From Piscicola geometra (taxonomy: Eukaryota > Annelida > Clitellata > Hirudinida > Piscicolidae), in contig OX030968.1 of NCBI GenBank assembly GCA_943735955.1, forward strand, positions 4,736,704-4,800,703: a DNA stretch of 64,000 bases. The letters run 5' to 3'. Positions 33,748 to 47,444 of the stretch are shown here, in pieces. The notes under the pieces are model-generated. The model was not told where the DNA came from. It saw nothing but the letters and a program-made list of their open reading frames with translations, and searched no databases. Each line of letters opens with the position of its first letter. The first letter of the stretch is position 1. The translations under genes were made by a program, and so were the position numbers.

Positions 33748-35410
33748 AATAGTTAAAAACGGACTTTATTTTTTATAGCTATTTTGCTAAAATAAAATAA
33801 TAAATTAAACAATATATTTAAAATTATAAAATATCAAAAAAATATATTAAAAATTATAAAATATTAAAAAAATATATTTAAAATTGTAAAATATTGAAAA
33901 AAATATATTAAAAATTATAAAATATTAAAAAAACATATTAAAAATTATAAAATATTAAAAAAATATATTAAAAATAATAAAATATGTAAAAAATATATTA
34001 AAAATTATAAAATACTGAAAATATATATTAAAAATTATAAAATATTGAAAATATATATTAAAAATTATAAAATATCAAAAAAATATATTAAAAATTATAA
34101 AATATTAAAAAAATATATTAAAAATTATAAAATATTAAAAAAATATAATAAAAATGATAAAATATAAAAAAAATATATTTAAAATGATAAAATATTATGA
34201 AAATATATTAAAAATTATAAAATATTTAAAAAATATATTAAAAATTATAAAATATTAAAATTATATTTAAAAAATTATAAAATGTTAAAAAATATATTAA
34301 AAATTATAAAATATTTAAAATATATATTAAAAACTATAAAATATTGAAAAAATATATTTAAAATTGTAAAATACTGAAAATATATATTAAAAATAATAAA
34401 ATATTAAAAAAATATATTAAAAATAATAAAATATTAAAAAAATATATTAAAAATTATAAAATATTAAAAAAATATAATAAAAATGATAAAATATTAAAAA
34501 AATATATTTAAAATGATAAAATATTATGAAAATATATTAAAAATTATGAAATATTTAAAAAATATATTAAAAATTATAAAATATTAAAATTATATATAAA
34601 AAATTATAAAATGTTGAAAAATATATTAAAAATTATAAAATATAAAAAAAATATATTAAAAACTATAAAATATTGAAAAAATATATTAAAAATTAGAAAA
34701 TATTTTTAAAATTAGAAAATATTTTTAAAATTATAAAATATTTAAAAAATTATAAAATAAATAGATAATTATAAAATAAATAGATAATTATAAAATAAAT
34801 AGATAATTATAAAATAAATAGATAATTATAAAATAAATAGATAATTATAAAATAAATAGATAATTATAAAATAAATAGATAATTATAAAATAAATAGATA
34901 ATTATAAAATAAATAGATAATTATACAATAAATAGATAATTATACAATAAATAGATAATTATAAAATAAATAGATAATTATAAAATAAATAGATAATTAT
35001 AAAATAAATAGATAATTATAAAATAAATAGATCATTATAAAATAAATAGATAATTATAAAATAAATAGGTAATTCTAAAATGAATAGATAATTATAAAAT
35101 AAATAAAAACTATAAAATGAATAGATCATTATAAAATGAATAGATCATTATAAAATAAATAAGAACTATAAAATAATAATAAAAAGTTATAAAATAAATA
35201 AAAAGTTATAAAATAAGTAAAAAAAATAATTAAATAAATGATAAATTATTCAATAAAAAAATAATTATTCAATAAAAAAATAATTATTCAATAAAAAAAT
35301 AATTATTCAATAAAAAAATAATTATTCAATAAAAAAATAATTATTCAATAAAAAAATAATTATTCAATAATAAAATAATTTTTAAATAAAAGAATAATTA
35401 TTCAATATAA
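33748..35410. repeat. AT-rich subterminal tandem repeats of MULE-D, left
   Basis: About 30 copies of a roughly 29 bp unit (aatatattaaaaattataaa) to 34740, pairing with the right arm. Then an 18 bp unit (ataattataaaataaatag) to about 35110, and a 17-18 bp unit (aataaaaaaataattattc) at 35235-35400. The last two are not mirrored on the right. Confidence 0.9.
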
Positions 35411-37536
35411 AATATATTATATAATGTAAAATAAATTATCAAATACAAAAAAAAATCTTTAATATTAAATAAATTTTTCAATATCATTTTAATATTACAT
35501 TTTAAAAATAAACTTCATCATCCAGATCTTTATATAATTGACTCCGTTTTATTTGGTAGTTGTCATATATCTGGGATATCTTATGATGATTCTGGTCGCA
35601 GGCTTAAACCTCTATAACCAGATCATATTTTTGTATTTGCCTCCAGCACTCTCATTGAGGGTTGTCATTGAAGTTTGACTTTTTTGACGCTGAGGGTTTT
35701 TAAATTAGGAATTTATTTTTTAACACATGGGGATGTTGTCGGATCTGAAAATTGCTTTTGAAGTCCGGCAGTTTTGTTGAAGATGGATATTGATTTTGGA
35801 GCTGTGAATGGTTGTTTGAAGCTGGAAACGATTGATTGAAATATGAAATGCTAACTACATCAGTCTATACTTCCGTCACCAAAAAGAAAATTTAATAAGT
35901 CCTCCAGAGGGAGCTTTAAGTCTGAGGTTGATGAAGGTAGACGATTACAAATAGTATACCTATACTGTATATATAATCTTCACATATTTAACCAGTTTGA
36001 AATAGGTTGGAAACGTTTAACTACTTTGTTTTAGTTAACTATTCTCAAAAATAAGTTTTTATCTATTAGTTAAACTACTTATTTTTAGTGGAAAAATAGT
36101 TATAGTTTAACTAAAAATATTTAGTTAGTTGCCCATCACTGTATATTATACATAGGCATTTTTTAAACAATCAATGACTTCATTATTCATAGTCTTTCGA
36201 ATATGTTCCGAACCATCGAGCTGCTGAACTCTTGACCCCAGTCATCTGAAACTCAATACTTCTCTTTCACCATTCCATGAATCTTTCCGGTGTTTAAACC
36301 AGTGTTTTAAACAATTTATAAAATACTACGGCATTCATTTTAAAGTATTTGTTTTTAAAACTTCAAGATTTTGAATTTTTTATAAAAACATAAACGAGCT
36401 GATTAAATACTTTTTTCTTCGGTGGATTCGTTGAAGTCATCTGATGAAAACTTTTTTCTCGTTACATTCATATAGTCTCGTATAGTTAATATTTTTTTAA
36501 CGTTTCTCTAAGCTTTGAAATGAAATATTGTTCGAAGCCATAATAACTTGCTGCAGAAAGTTTTACTAGCCAATTCTGATCGTTTCTGATCGAATGGTGG
36601 TGCTTTTGGTGTTAGTTGAAGTGCTGTGTTGTGGTGCTGTGGTGATGGTTGAAGTGAAAACAATGACTCTGTGGCAATGATGATCGTGGTGATGTGGGCG
36701 AGGTTGGATTATTGAGGTTGATTGTGTTTTTTTATATAAATTGATATACTTGCAGGGGATCCAAAAAGCAGTTAAATTTAACACAATTATTCAAATGCGT
36801 TATATAAATAGTTTTAATTGATTGATTGGTTGATTTCTAGAGGCTTTTTCTCCAGGAGGCCGATTAGAGCTAGGTTTGAAAATAGACTTCAGTTTGAGTT
36901 AGGATTAAGATCAGAGTTAAACTAATGAATTGATCTATTTTGAAAAACAAAATTTGAATTTATAATATTAGTACAATATACTATGATAGTATATAATCTA
37001 TTGATCAAATATAAATAGGCTCCGATAACAGTCATGATAACTACGTAACTCTTGGTGGTGGCAAACATATCGAATAGTCATCCAATCTTAATATCTGTTC
37101 AATCTTCAAACTTGCATTCTCTTTTGAGAATTTTTCTCTCAACTAGAATCATAAATATGTGTGTGGATCGTGTCAATGTAGTGAACCATTAACCTGTATT
37201 ACTGAAGCTTCAGATGACATGTTCTGCTTTGTATCATTATGGTGGCGTATTAGCCCCTATTATTGAGTTGAAAGATGTCCCGTTTAATGTGTTTCGGTTG
37301 TATGGTTTGTGTGTGTGTATGTGTGTGTAATTAAAAGTACAAAAATAATTAGTTTCACCAAATAAATAACTCTCTTCATTAAGATTTAAAAACTACTTAA
37401 AATATATTTTATCAAATGAACTACGAGTTTGGTCAAATCCTATAAAAACTTATAAATATAGTCTTCTTGATTTATGAAATTAAATACACACTAGTGAACA
37501 ATTATATTCAGTCTGATAGGATTGAATAGGTTCTAG
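35411..37536. other. Non-coding interior of MULE-D
   Basis: No supported gene. 36590-36730 is G/T-rich with atgatgatcgtggtgatgtg, resembling a tip of the foldback at 9245-9555. 36000-36130 contains short motifs around ttagttaact. Small frames here look random. Confidence 0.4.
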
Positions 37537-38169
<633 letters not shown>

Positions 38170-38980
38170 TTTTACCGATATAATAAAGTTATGATTTTTA
38201 GTGAGAAACTTTGATTTTCTGTGTTTGCTACTGCTATATTTTTTTTACTGTTTTTATTATACAAATATTGATTCATTTAATTTTTTTGCGAAACAGAATA
38301 TGTAAGTATATAAACTAAATGTTTTATTTTATGTTACTTAACATTAATTAATTTTTAGTATTTAATAAATAAATATTAAAAAGTTGATTTGTAAATTTTC
38401 ATTTCAACCAATTAGAATTAAGTATCTAAACTAAATAGCTTTGATTGGCCATCACGGAAATCAACGGTTTGTTTGTTCGCGCATTGAAAAATTAAAACAT
38501 TCTTTTTATTGTTTTTAACATTCTTTTTAATGTTTTTAACATTCTTTTTAATGTTTTTAACATTATTTGTAATGTTTTAAACATTATTTGTAATGTTTTT
38601 CCAAATTATTTTCAAAGTTCGTTAAAATTATTGTTTTTAAACATTATTTTTAAAGTTGTAAAAATTATTTTCAAAGTTTTAAAATTATTTTCAAAGTTTT
38701 AAAAATTATTTTTTAAGTTTGTTAAAATTATTTTCAAAGTTTTTAACATTATTTGTTAATTTTATTTAAATAGACTTTCTGAATTATTTATTATTCATTT
38801 TCATTGTTTTAGTGATTTACACCGCCTCCACCACTCTTTACCACCACCCACCATTCCATCATTCATCGATTAATTAATCTTTCCTTCTGAACTCTCTTTG
38901 AGAACATATACTTGGCATTAGTTAGATTAACAATCATAAAGAAAACCGATGTGTTGGTGTAGGGTGAGGGTGTAGGGCAA
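38170..38980. other. Region upstream of the MULE-D transposase
   Basis: Contains a tandem array of about 21 bp (aacattctttttaatgtttt, 38500-38600) and related ttttcaaagttttaaaatta units to about 38750. No supported ORF. A minus-strand open frame at 38863-39126 is the reverse of the first exon. Confidence 0.6.
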
Positions 38981-38982
38981 TG

Positions 38983-38991
38983 GGTATATAA
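38983..38991 (+). promoter_or_regulatory. TATA box of the MULE-D transposase gene
   Basis: tatataaag lies 35 bp before the ATG at 39026. A start site about 25-30 bp downstream would give a leader of only about 10-15 nt. Confidence 0.65.
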
Positions 38992-39025
38992 AGAGCACTC
39001 GAGACTAGGTGTCTTTTGAATCAAA

Positions 39026-42000
39026 ATGTCTTCGTTTAGATGCTTTTCTTGCTCAGCTTCAAGTTCTAGCCGTGCTTTATTTTGCGACTTGTGTTTAAGG
39101 TATTTATCGAGTGTATTTTTTCTCACTTTAATTCGAAGTCTAATGGTATAAAGACAATATATACTTGAAAAAATATTTTCAGTGGCTCAATAAATGAAGG
39201 TGAAGAAGCGGTGCGTGTCCAAGAGTCGTAAGTGAATTAATTATTAGTCCCAATGATTTGTAAAACTTTTTTATTATACTTTATGTAAAAACTCAAATTG
39301 TAGCTTTTGCTCGACCAATTCTTAATAAGTTTGTATTTTTATTATATCAAATAGTTAAAAAGTTATTCTATTAATTTAATTCATAAAATGAAAATTGTAT
39401 AACTATGTGCATTAAGGTTGACTTTTTAAATTTTAGTTGAATAATTAATTACCAGTATACTATATCAATAAAACTTTGCTCAAAAGAAAGGAAAATGAGT
39501 TTTGCAATAAGATTTTGACGGGGTTTGCGATGAAAAAATATTTTTTTAAACGGAGAATAAAAATATTTCTTAAATCTCAGTTATGTCGAAAGACATTCCA
39601 ACTTTGCAAACTGGCCAACGAATGGAAAATATTCAAGGGTGTTTCAACCCTTTTTACGGCGAAATCCAACAGAGCGATGGGGTTTCGCCACGACTGTTAT
39701 CTATAGGTATATAATATAACTAGTAAAACTAATATTAAATACATTTTATTTTTGTGTTATCAGTGACGTCGACGACAATACATTGGATATTCGTCATGTC
39801 GGAACCTCTCAAGTGGAAGAGGAGGAGCTGTAAGTAATTAGTTTCATTTTTTGACTATCTAGATTTTATATGTATTAAATAATCGGGTAAATTTTTATTA
39901 TCAGATTTCTCAGAGATGAATCCCTTGCTGAAGTAGAATATGAAGATTTGTAAGAGATCTTTAATTTATATTATTTCTATCTCATGTTATATAAACAGTT
40001 AAGATTTCAGTATATTACTATAAATATAGAATTGATTTTTCAATAATTTAACATTTTGGTTTTATGTTGCTTACATCACTCCCTTTCAGAGAAGAGCCTA
40101 TCCCCAACATGGACGAACCTATGCTGAATTGGGATGAAGATGATAGTACGTCGAACTTGCATCAACATGTGAATCTAGAAACTAGATTCGAAGAGGAAGA
40201 ATCGTTAGTGCTTTTTTCTATTGTTTGCATCAAATATTTTTTTTTGAAAAATACATTTTCAATTTATTATTATTAATCTATTTGAAGATATGAAATATGT
40301 TCCAGTGTTTTTGTCAATTTTGGGTAGATATAAATGTATAATCCATTTTTTAAGGGATCTCAGTGATGGCATTGTGAATGACGATGATATTTTACCGGAA
40401 CGAGCAATTACGTACACAATCGTGGAAGGAGGATCGAAGAGAGGTCGAAACATATTAGTCTCCAGTGAAGGCTATTCGTTCATTTACAAACGGACATTAA
40501 AATCTGGAACGATTAAATGGAGATGCTGTCTCAAGAGTAAGAAGTTTGTATGTCCAGCTGTAATAAAACAGGAAGGGAGTGTTTTCAAGAAAGGTGCACT
40601 AAGTCACAAAGACCCACCGCGTCCAGGACTACTTGTTTCTATTCTAGAAAAAAGAGAAGTAAATATAGAAGAATATTAACTATTATATATTATAATTAAA
40701 ACATCATTCGACATCTTTGTAAGCACGTCGTTGATTTTAAAGGAATTGAAAATAAAATATTTTCCTAAACACAGGTAAAAACAGCAGCACGAGAAAACTT
40801 ACTTGAACCTGCGAGTGTACTCGTTAGTCAGGCAAAACAGATGTTTTCAGTTCCGGACCTGCCTCAAGTAGCTCAAATAAGTGAAGTGAACTTGTGCCGA
40901 ATAGCAAATAGAAGTCGGGCGGCTATGAGGCCAACAAATCCTGACTCTACAGATTTTGAGGTAAAAATGAGTTACGCACGTATAAATTCTTTTATTATTC
41001 AACAACTTTATGTGACATTATAAATATATTTCAGGTTGATGAAGTACACCTGTACAATGCAATTCAGGAAACGTTCTTTAGAGGAACCGTTTCTGTTGGC
41101 AATCGCCATCACGCTATATTTGCCACCGAAAGTCAGCTGGACCGTTTATCCAAAGCTTACACTTGGTATATGGACGGGACTTTTAAAGTGGTGAAATCGC
41201 CAATCACCCAACTCTTTTCTATTCATGCGTTTGTCAGGTACCAAATGAATGAATTCATCTGTTTTCTATTCTATTTATAAATTTATATAAACTATTTTAA
41301 TAATTTTGTCATTATTGTCGTTTCTATTTATTAATTACATTTTTTTGAATAACTTTTATTCATTGAAGATATGAAGAGAACTTTAAACAGTTGCCTTTCT
41401 GTTTTGTCCTCATGACGGGCAAAAGGCGGAAGGATTACAAGAAGGTATATATGACAGTCTTCTACAATTAAAGATTATGCTATTTAAATTAATTTATGAA
41501 GTAAATTGTTATTATTAAGTTTTACTATCAATTCAGGTTTTGGAGAAAGTGAGACAACTCCTCTCAATTGAAATTAAGTTGAGAACCTTTGTCATCGACT
41601 TTGAAGGGAGCCTGTGGAGAGCAATACAGCAGGTCTTCCCTGACAAGGAGATCAAGGGTTGTGCTTTTCACTTGAGGCAGGCACTTTGGCGGAAAGTGCA
41701 AGAATGCGAGCTTGTGACCTCGTATATGGAAAGGGACAGGGTATATAATCTTATTCGTAAGGTTTTTGCTCTGTCTCTTTTGCCGGCCAGTCACATTGGA
41801 GCAGCCTTCGAAGAAGTGTGTGAAGGCAACACCAGTGAGAGACTGGAAAGGTTCTTCACATACTTCCGCGAGACCTGGTTGAATAGCCGCATCTGGACCG
41901 TCGACAGTTGGTCTGTGTACCGCCGTTCAGTGCGCACCAACAACGACCTCGAGGGATGGCACGCTCGCCTTAACCGCAGAGCTAAAAAATCTAATTTAGA

Positions 42001-42247
42001 ATTTTATATTGTAATAAATTTAATCTATGACGAAGCAAAGGCTGTCACCAGGCAGTGCCAAATGGTAAAGGAAAGATTGCTGAGGCGGCGGCAAAGTCAG
42101 ACCGCCAAATCAATCCAAGCGAAACTGGAAGAAGCTTGGACAAAATACGATCAAAATGAATTATCTTCAGAAAGATTTCTGAAAAAGTGCAGTTATATTT
42201 ATGGAGTTGCAGTCGATTCATCCCTTGACCGATCCACCCCTCAATAG
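39026..42247 (+). CDS. MULE-D transposase, FLYWCH/DDE type, ten exons, 607 residues
   Basis: Exons: 39026-39099, 39183-39227, 39764-39829, 39905-39949, 40090-40203, 40355-40658, 40775-40960, 41035-41237, 41369-41444, 41537-42247. All borders are GT/AG; lengths total 1824 nt with consistent phases and no internal stop. Product: N-terminal C-x2-C...C-x2-C zinc motif (residues 6-23), acidic linker to about 130, FLYWCH finger about 147-201 (W170, C172, C181, H199; the usual last His is Asp), then the MULE catalytic domain with D325 (WYMDGTFKVV), D392 (FVIDFEGSLW), C413/H416 (GCAFHLRQALW) and E510 (RTNNDLEGWH). It would cut and join the element's ends in the nucleus. The last 13 codons read into TIR-like sequence. 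No inactivating lesion was seen; small exons 2-4 are predicted by border and phase only. Confidence 0.9.
42207..42244 (+). repeat. Internal copy of the MULE-D terminus at the end of its own gene
   Basis: ttgcagtcgattcatccctt and the following two 16 bp-type units match the left element end in the same orientation. They supply the last codons and lie three bases before the final base of the TAG stop. Confidence 0.9.
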
Positions 42248-43060
42248 TATATTTTTAATAATTATAGTAATAGTATATTTATATTTTATATAGCATATTT
42301 ATATTTTATATAGCATATTTATATTTTATATAGCATATTTATATTTTTTATAGTATGCTTATTTTCATACCAGTATATTTATATTTTGTATAGTATATTT
42401 TATATTGAATAACTGGTTATTGAATAATGACAATTTAATATCATGAATTTGTTTTTAAGAGAAAAAATATTTTTGGGTTTTTTGTCAAATAAATAATTAT
42501 TTTGGAGTTATTTTCAATTTATGATTCAGGGAAAGAATAGAAGCCAGGTTAACCTATTAACGAAATCTCCATTAATGGCAGATGTATATATTCGTTGTTT
42601 AGTTTCAGTATGCTAGTGTACTTTTAACCGAAATTTTATTTTTCCCACAAAATAAACAAGGTTTTCGACAAGGTTGGAACCAAACTAATACATAGTTCAG
42701 ATTAACTTCTCTCACAATTATCATCAGATGTCAGATACGGGTAAGAATTGCCTAAAAACGGGGAAATGTGCAAAAAATTCAGTAGAAGTGAGATATGTGC
42801 AGGATGGACAATTCAAGTCAACTGATTGCAAAGAAAAAAGATAGGAAAAAGAAAAAAGCACCGTTTTTATATGTCCTTTAAAAATAGTCTGTTTATTCCT
42901 CACTTCCTAATCAATTCCTAATCAACTGCATGATCTGTCCCATGTTTAAAATTACTAATGTATGCTTCGCTTTTACTTGCTAAAAAGTTCAATTAACTCT
43001 AAAAAGAATCATTCCTTAAGGTTCATTTTGTCCAAAGGCTGTCATAAAATACAACACTAA
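42248..43060. other. Non-coding 3' interior of MULE-D
   Basis: 42260-42400 has four or five units of about 20 bp (agcatatttatattttatat). The rest shows no gene or repeat. Confidence 0.6.
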
Positions 43061-44274
43061 AATGAATTGGTTGAAAAGAGTGCCTTGTATTTAGTAATTT
43101 ATTTTGTGTTAAATAATTTATTTTTTATTTAATATTTTGTTTTAATAAAATATTTTGAATTTAATAAATTATTTTATATTTAAAATTTTATTTTAAATTC
43201 AAAGTTTTATTTTATATTTAAAATTTTATTTTATATTTAAAATTTTATTTTATATTTAAAATTTTATTTTATATTTAAAATTTTATTTTATATTTAAAAT
43301 TTTATTTTATATTTAAAATTTTATTTTATATTTAAAATTTTATTTTATATTTAAAATTTTGTTTTATATTTAAAATTTTATTTTATATTTAAAATTTTAT
43401 TTTATATTTAAAATTTTATATTATATTTAAAATTTTATTTTATATTTAAAATTTTATTTTATATTTAAAATTTTATTTTATATTTAAAATTTTATTTTAT
43501 ATGTAAAATTTTATTTTATATTTTTCAAACATTTTACAATTTTTTAAATTTTTTAAAAATATTTAATATATTTTTTAATTTATTTTTTCAATATTTTATA
43601 ATTTTTAATTTCTTTTTTTGATATTTTATAATTTTTAATATATTTTTTATTTATTTTATAATTTTTAATATATTTTTTTATTATTTTATAATTTTTAATA
43701 TATTTTTTTAAAATTTTATAATTTTTAATATATTTTGTAAATATTTTATAATTTTTAATATATTTTTTTAATATTTTATACTTTTTAATATATTTTTTTA
43801 ATATTTTATAATTTTTAATATATTTTTTAACATTTTATAATTTTTTATATATAATTTTAATATTTTATAATTTTTAATATATATTTTAAATATTTTATAA
43901 TTTTTAATATATTTTCATAATATTTTATCATTTTAAATATATTTTTTTAATATTTTATCATTTTATTATATTTTTTTTATATTTTATAATTTTTAATATA
44001 TATTTTTAATATTTTATAATTTTTAATATATTTTTTCAATATTTTATAATTTTTAATATATTTTTTTAATATTTTATAACTTTTAATATATTTTTTTAAT
44101 ATTTTATAATTTTTAATATATTTTTTAATATTTTATAATTTTAAATACATTTTTTTAATATTTTATAATTTTTAATATATTTTTTTGATATTTTATAATT
44201 TTAAATATTTTTTTAAATTTATTATTTTATTTTAGCAAAATACCTATAAAAAATAAAGTCCGTTTTTAACTATT
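43061..44274. repeat. AT-rich subterminal repeats of MULE-D, right
   Basis: About 20 units of 19 bp (tttaaaattttattttata) to 43515 occur only on this side. 43520-44274 is then the inverted counterpart of 33748-34740. Confidence 0.9.
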
Positions 44275-44416
44275 TTAAGGGGTGAATCGGTTGAGGGGTG
44301 AATCGGTTATGGGGTGAATCGGTTAAGGGGTGAATCGGTTATGGGATGAATCGGTTAAGGGGTGAATCGGTTATGGGGTGAATCGGTTATGGGGTGAATC
44401 GGTTAAGGGGTGAATC
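44275..44416. repeat. Terminal 16 bp repeat array of MULE-D, right
   Basis: Nine units, complement of gattcaccccttaacc, in the same outside-in variant order as the left array. One extra base change (gattcatccc) in the fifth unit. Confidence 0.95.
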
Positions 44417-44427
44417 GACTGCATCCC

Positions 44428-45349
44428 TTTGACAGTACCTGTACCTACATAATCTTCTGTGTTACACAGGTCAGCTGAAGTGAGGACAAAGAGCGTTGGT
44501 TAGAAAGAATAGGAAATTGAGGGATGAACTGAAAGTTGAAATAGAAAAGAATGGAGAAGTAAAATGAATATTTGAACTAACGTGAAAGAAAAACAGCAAA
44601 TATTAAAAAACAAGAATAAAAGTCAAGAAAATATCAAAAACAACAATCCCTACAGAAACAACAACTGCCACAACTGCTTTCTCTGGCAGACACACCTTGA
44701 GCCTCCAAAGCCTTGTAGGGTTTCACACGCGTTTTTATCTTTAAGATGACAGCCACTTAGAAATATATTCTGTTATGGTGGTTGCGATTCGGTGGTGTAG
44801 AGGACCCTTAGTGGTATGAAATAAGTTTGGGAAAAAAAATTATTGGTTGAGTATGTGATTATAATTTTTATAAAGATGAAGATGATGATCTTGAAGAAAA
44901 TTTAGATGATGATGATGATAGGGGCGACGGTGATGGTGATGTCGTTGATTAGAAACATAACTTGTTACTTAATCGACTTTTTAATATATTAACCAAAATA
45001 AAAACAAGGACTCATATCAAAAATCAATTATCAATGGAGATGAATGAAATTTAAATTTTGGATTTTGAGATTTATTGAATAAAATGTGTGGAAAACACTT
45101 TCTCCAAAATCTCACAATCATTTTTGAGAAACAAACTACACTCACAAACAGCTATGAAGAACAAATCACAAAAACTAATTAAACCACAAACTCAAGCCCC
45201 TTACCACCAGCTTGAGAACGCGAGATAGAGCTCTTGGATCGTGGGCGCTTCATTGCAGCTTGAACGTATGAAGCACTTCAAGACGTCTGCCACACAGAAG
45301 GTCGTTGGCAACACCAAGCCTGTGTCTAAATGGGCTCTTGATGTATAGC
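44428..45349 (-). pseudogene. Ly6/three-finger pseudogene, exons 1-3 (5' part)
   Basis: Minus-strand exons by comparison with the intact neighbour: exon 1 at 45349-45205, exon 2 at 44769-44682, exon 3 from 44474 to the MULE-D insertion at 44428. Exon 1 keeps FCVADVLKC but has lost the start codon (atac in place of atga) and about 20 bp of the mature part. Exon 2 reads GCHLKDKNAC and keeps C-V-C, but its donor is GA in place of GT. Exon 3 is interrupted by 10.8 kb of transposon and resumes at 33594-33526. Four independent lesions make it clearly dead. Confidence 0.85.
44836..45200. other. Intron 1 region of the Ly6 pseudogene
   Basis: AT-rich with GAT/GAT-G repeats (about 44870-44950). Matches 63770-64000. 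No ORF. Confidence 0.5.
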
Positions 45350-45681
45350 CTAAAAATATTTAATACATTTTGTGAAACAAACATACTTACATCCAGGGGC
45401 CAAACAATTATTTTATTCACTCAAAAATATTCTATTTTTCATTAGTGTTAGTAAAATGAGCAAAAATTGTTTAATATATAAAAAAGAAAATTATTTATTT
45501 GCGCTTTGAAAATAATGTGACACAACGTTTTTTATTCGAAATTATTAAACTCGGTTCGGAGTTCTTGTGAATGTTTATTGAGATGGATGTGAGCGCACTA
45601 GAGTCTTAAAATCTAATGAATGTTCAAAGTTAACAAATAAATATAGATTTGAGGCACTCTCCACCATTCATGCACCCCTCA

Positions 45682-47444
45682 TCAACCCATGAGAAATGCA
45701 GCCATGACTGCAAAGACCACAAGAGCGACAGAAGCTGTGGTTGAGACACTGCTTGACTGAATAGGCGTTGAACTCTTGCTTCCAGGGGCAGTGGTTTTGA
45801 CAGGGAGTTTGGCAGCGCCTTTACGTACATAATCTTCTGTGTTACACAGGTCAGCTGAGGTGAGGACAAAGGGCGTTGGTTAGAAAGAATAGGAAAATGA
45901 GTGGTGAACTGAAAGTTGAAACAGAAAAGAATGGAGAAGTAAAATGAATATTTGAACTAACGTGAACATCAACAAATACTGAAACCACAATAATAAAAGG
46001 CAAGAAACTTTTAAAAACAACAATCTCTACAAAAAAAAACAACTGCCACAGCGGCTTACTCTGGCAGAAGCACTTTGTGCCTCTGTTGATGGGTTCACAC
46101 ACGTTTTTATCGTCAGAATGACAGCCACTCACACAAATATTCTTTCCTGTGGTGGTCACGATGTCGTGGTGTAGTGGTGGCAAGAGAAGTTGAATAAAAA
46201 AGATTCACAAATGAGGTTTGTGAAGAATAATTGCTATAAAGACGAGAATGAGAATGATGAAGAAAACTAAGATGATTACGATTATGATTCTTATGACGAT
46301 AATGATGGTGGTGGTGTCGACTATGATTAGAAAAACAAGCTAATATTTCATCGAATGGGTTAACCCATTTATGACCACTATATGAAATAAAGTTGTCAAC
46401 ATGAATTTTACATTTAGACTTGCATTATATGGTTATAATAATAACTCAAGCAAAATTAAAAACAATTGCTTGATAAGTTTTAGTGAGGCAAAATGTTGCA
46501 AAAACGCACCGTGAGCGAGAAAGGTGATCTAATTCTATGCAGTAAGAAATCATAAATTCACTTGTTCAAACCACATTTATTAAAACAGAAATAAATTGCA
46601 ATCACAAATACTTTGACAACATTTGGAATTTAAAATTTTTTATTATAATAATTTTTATTATTAAAAATCAATTAGCAAAAAGCAAAATATTTAACGTGAA
46701 TTACAACAGAACACTCATAAACTTTAGTGCCGTTGCAAAGACGACATCAACGACGACTGTTATCTCAATTTTAATTTCTTTATCAATCTATAAAAGATAA
46801 AAAAATTATATTTTCTTCAATAAAAGCTTTAAGTGTGAAGTATTAGGTTTAGAATTTTTTCTATAAAAAAAACATTCATCATAAAATTTAAGTTTGAATA
46901 TTAATTTTATCAATTTCATAAGAAATAGAAAAAAAAAATTATTTTATTTTTGTGATAATAAATATTATAATATTAAAGATGTGAACTTATTTTGTATTAA
47001 AAATATTCGAATAAAATTAAGTATTAAAACTACAAAAAAAACAGAAAATAATATTGCGAAAACGCAGAAGCAGCGGTAAATGGTAAAAAGAAACGAGGAC
47101 TCATTTAAACTGGAGATGAATTTGAGTTTAAATAGGATTTTAGGTTTATTGAGTATACGATTGAAAAAAAAATTTAATCTTACAAACATCTTTGAGAAAC
47201 AAATTAAACTCACAAACAGCTATGAAGAACAAGTCCTAAAATCTGATTAAACCATACACTCAAACCACTAACCGCCAGATTTCAAATGCGCGATGAAGCA
47301 AGACTTAGTTTCATTTCCGATGCACTCTTCGACGGTGGGCTTATCTATACAAGATCCTCCTAAATAACACTTCAAGGCGTCTGCCGCACAGAACATCGCT
47401 AGCAACACCAAGCCTGTGCTCATGAGAGTTCTTGATGAGTTCAT
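45682..47444 (-). CDS. Ly6/uPAR three-finger protein, GPI-anchored, three exons (intact)
   Basis: Exons 47444-47273, 46146-46060 and 45854-45682; both introns interrupt after codon position 1 and have GT/AG ends. The 143-residue product has a signal peptide (about 1-23), a three-finger domain with ten cysteines (26, 32, 41, 49, 62, 66, 74, 83, 85, 90) ending C-F-C-x4-C-N, the usual Ly6 number and end pattern, an NET glycosylation site at 44, a Thr/Ser/Pro stalk, and a C-terminal hydrophobic stretch (about 123-142) ending at the last residue, as in GPI-anchor signals (cleavage likely near Ser120-122). It would sit on the outer cell surface. The ligand is unknown; members act as receptor modulators, complement regulators, pheromones or toxins, and nothing here decides which. 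The ATG follows an acceptor-like ccatccacag, so a non-coding 5' exon is likely. Confidence 0.88.

Noticed and set aside
38863..39126. 87-codon minus-strand frame (KYLKHKSQNKARLELEAEQE)
   Set aside because: It is the antisense of transposase exon 1, which has a TATA box, a zinc motif and a matching splice phase on the plus strand.
46894..47213. Small frames on both strands within Ly6 intron 1
   Set aside because: Lys/Asn/Ile/Phe-biased translations of AT-rich DNA with no motif.
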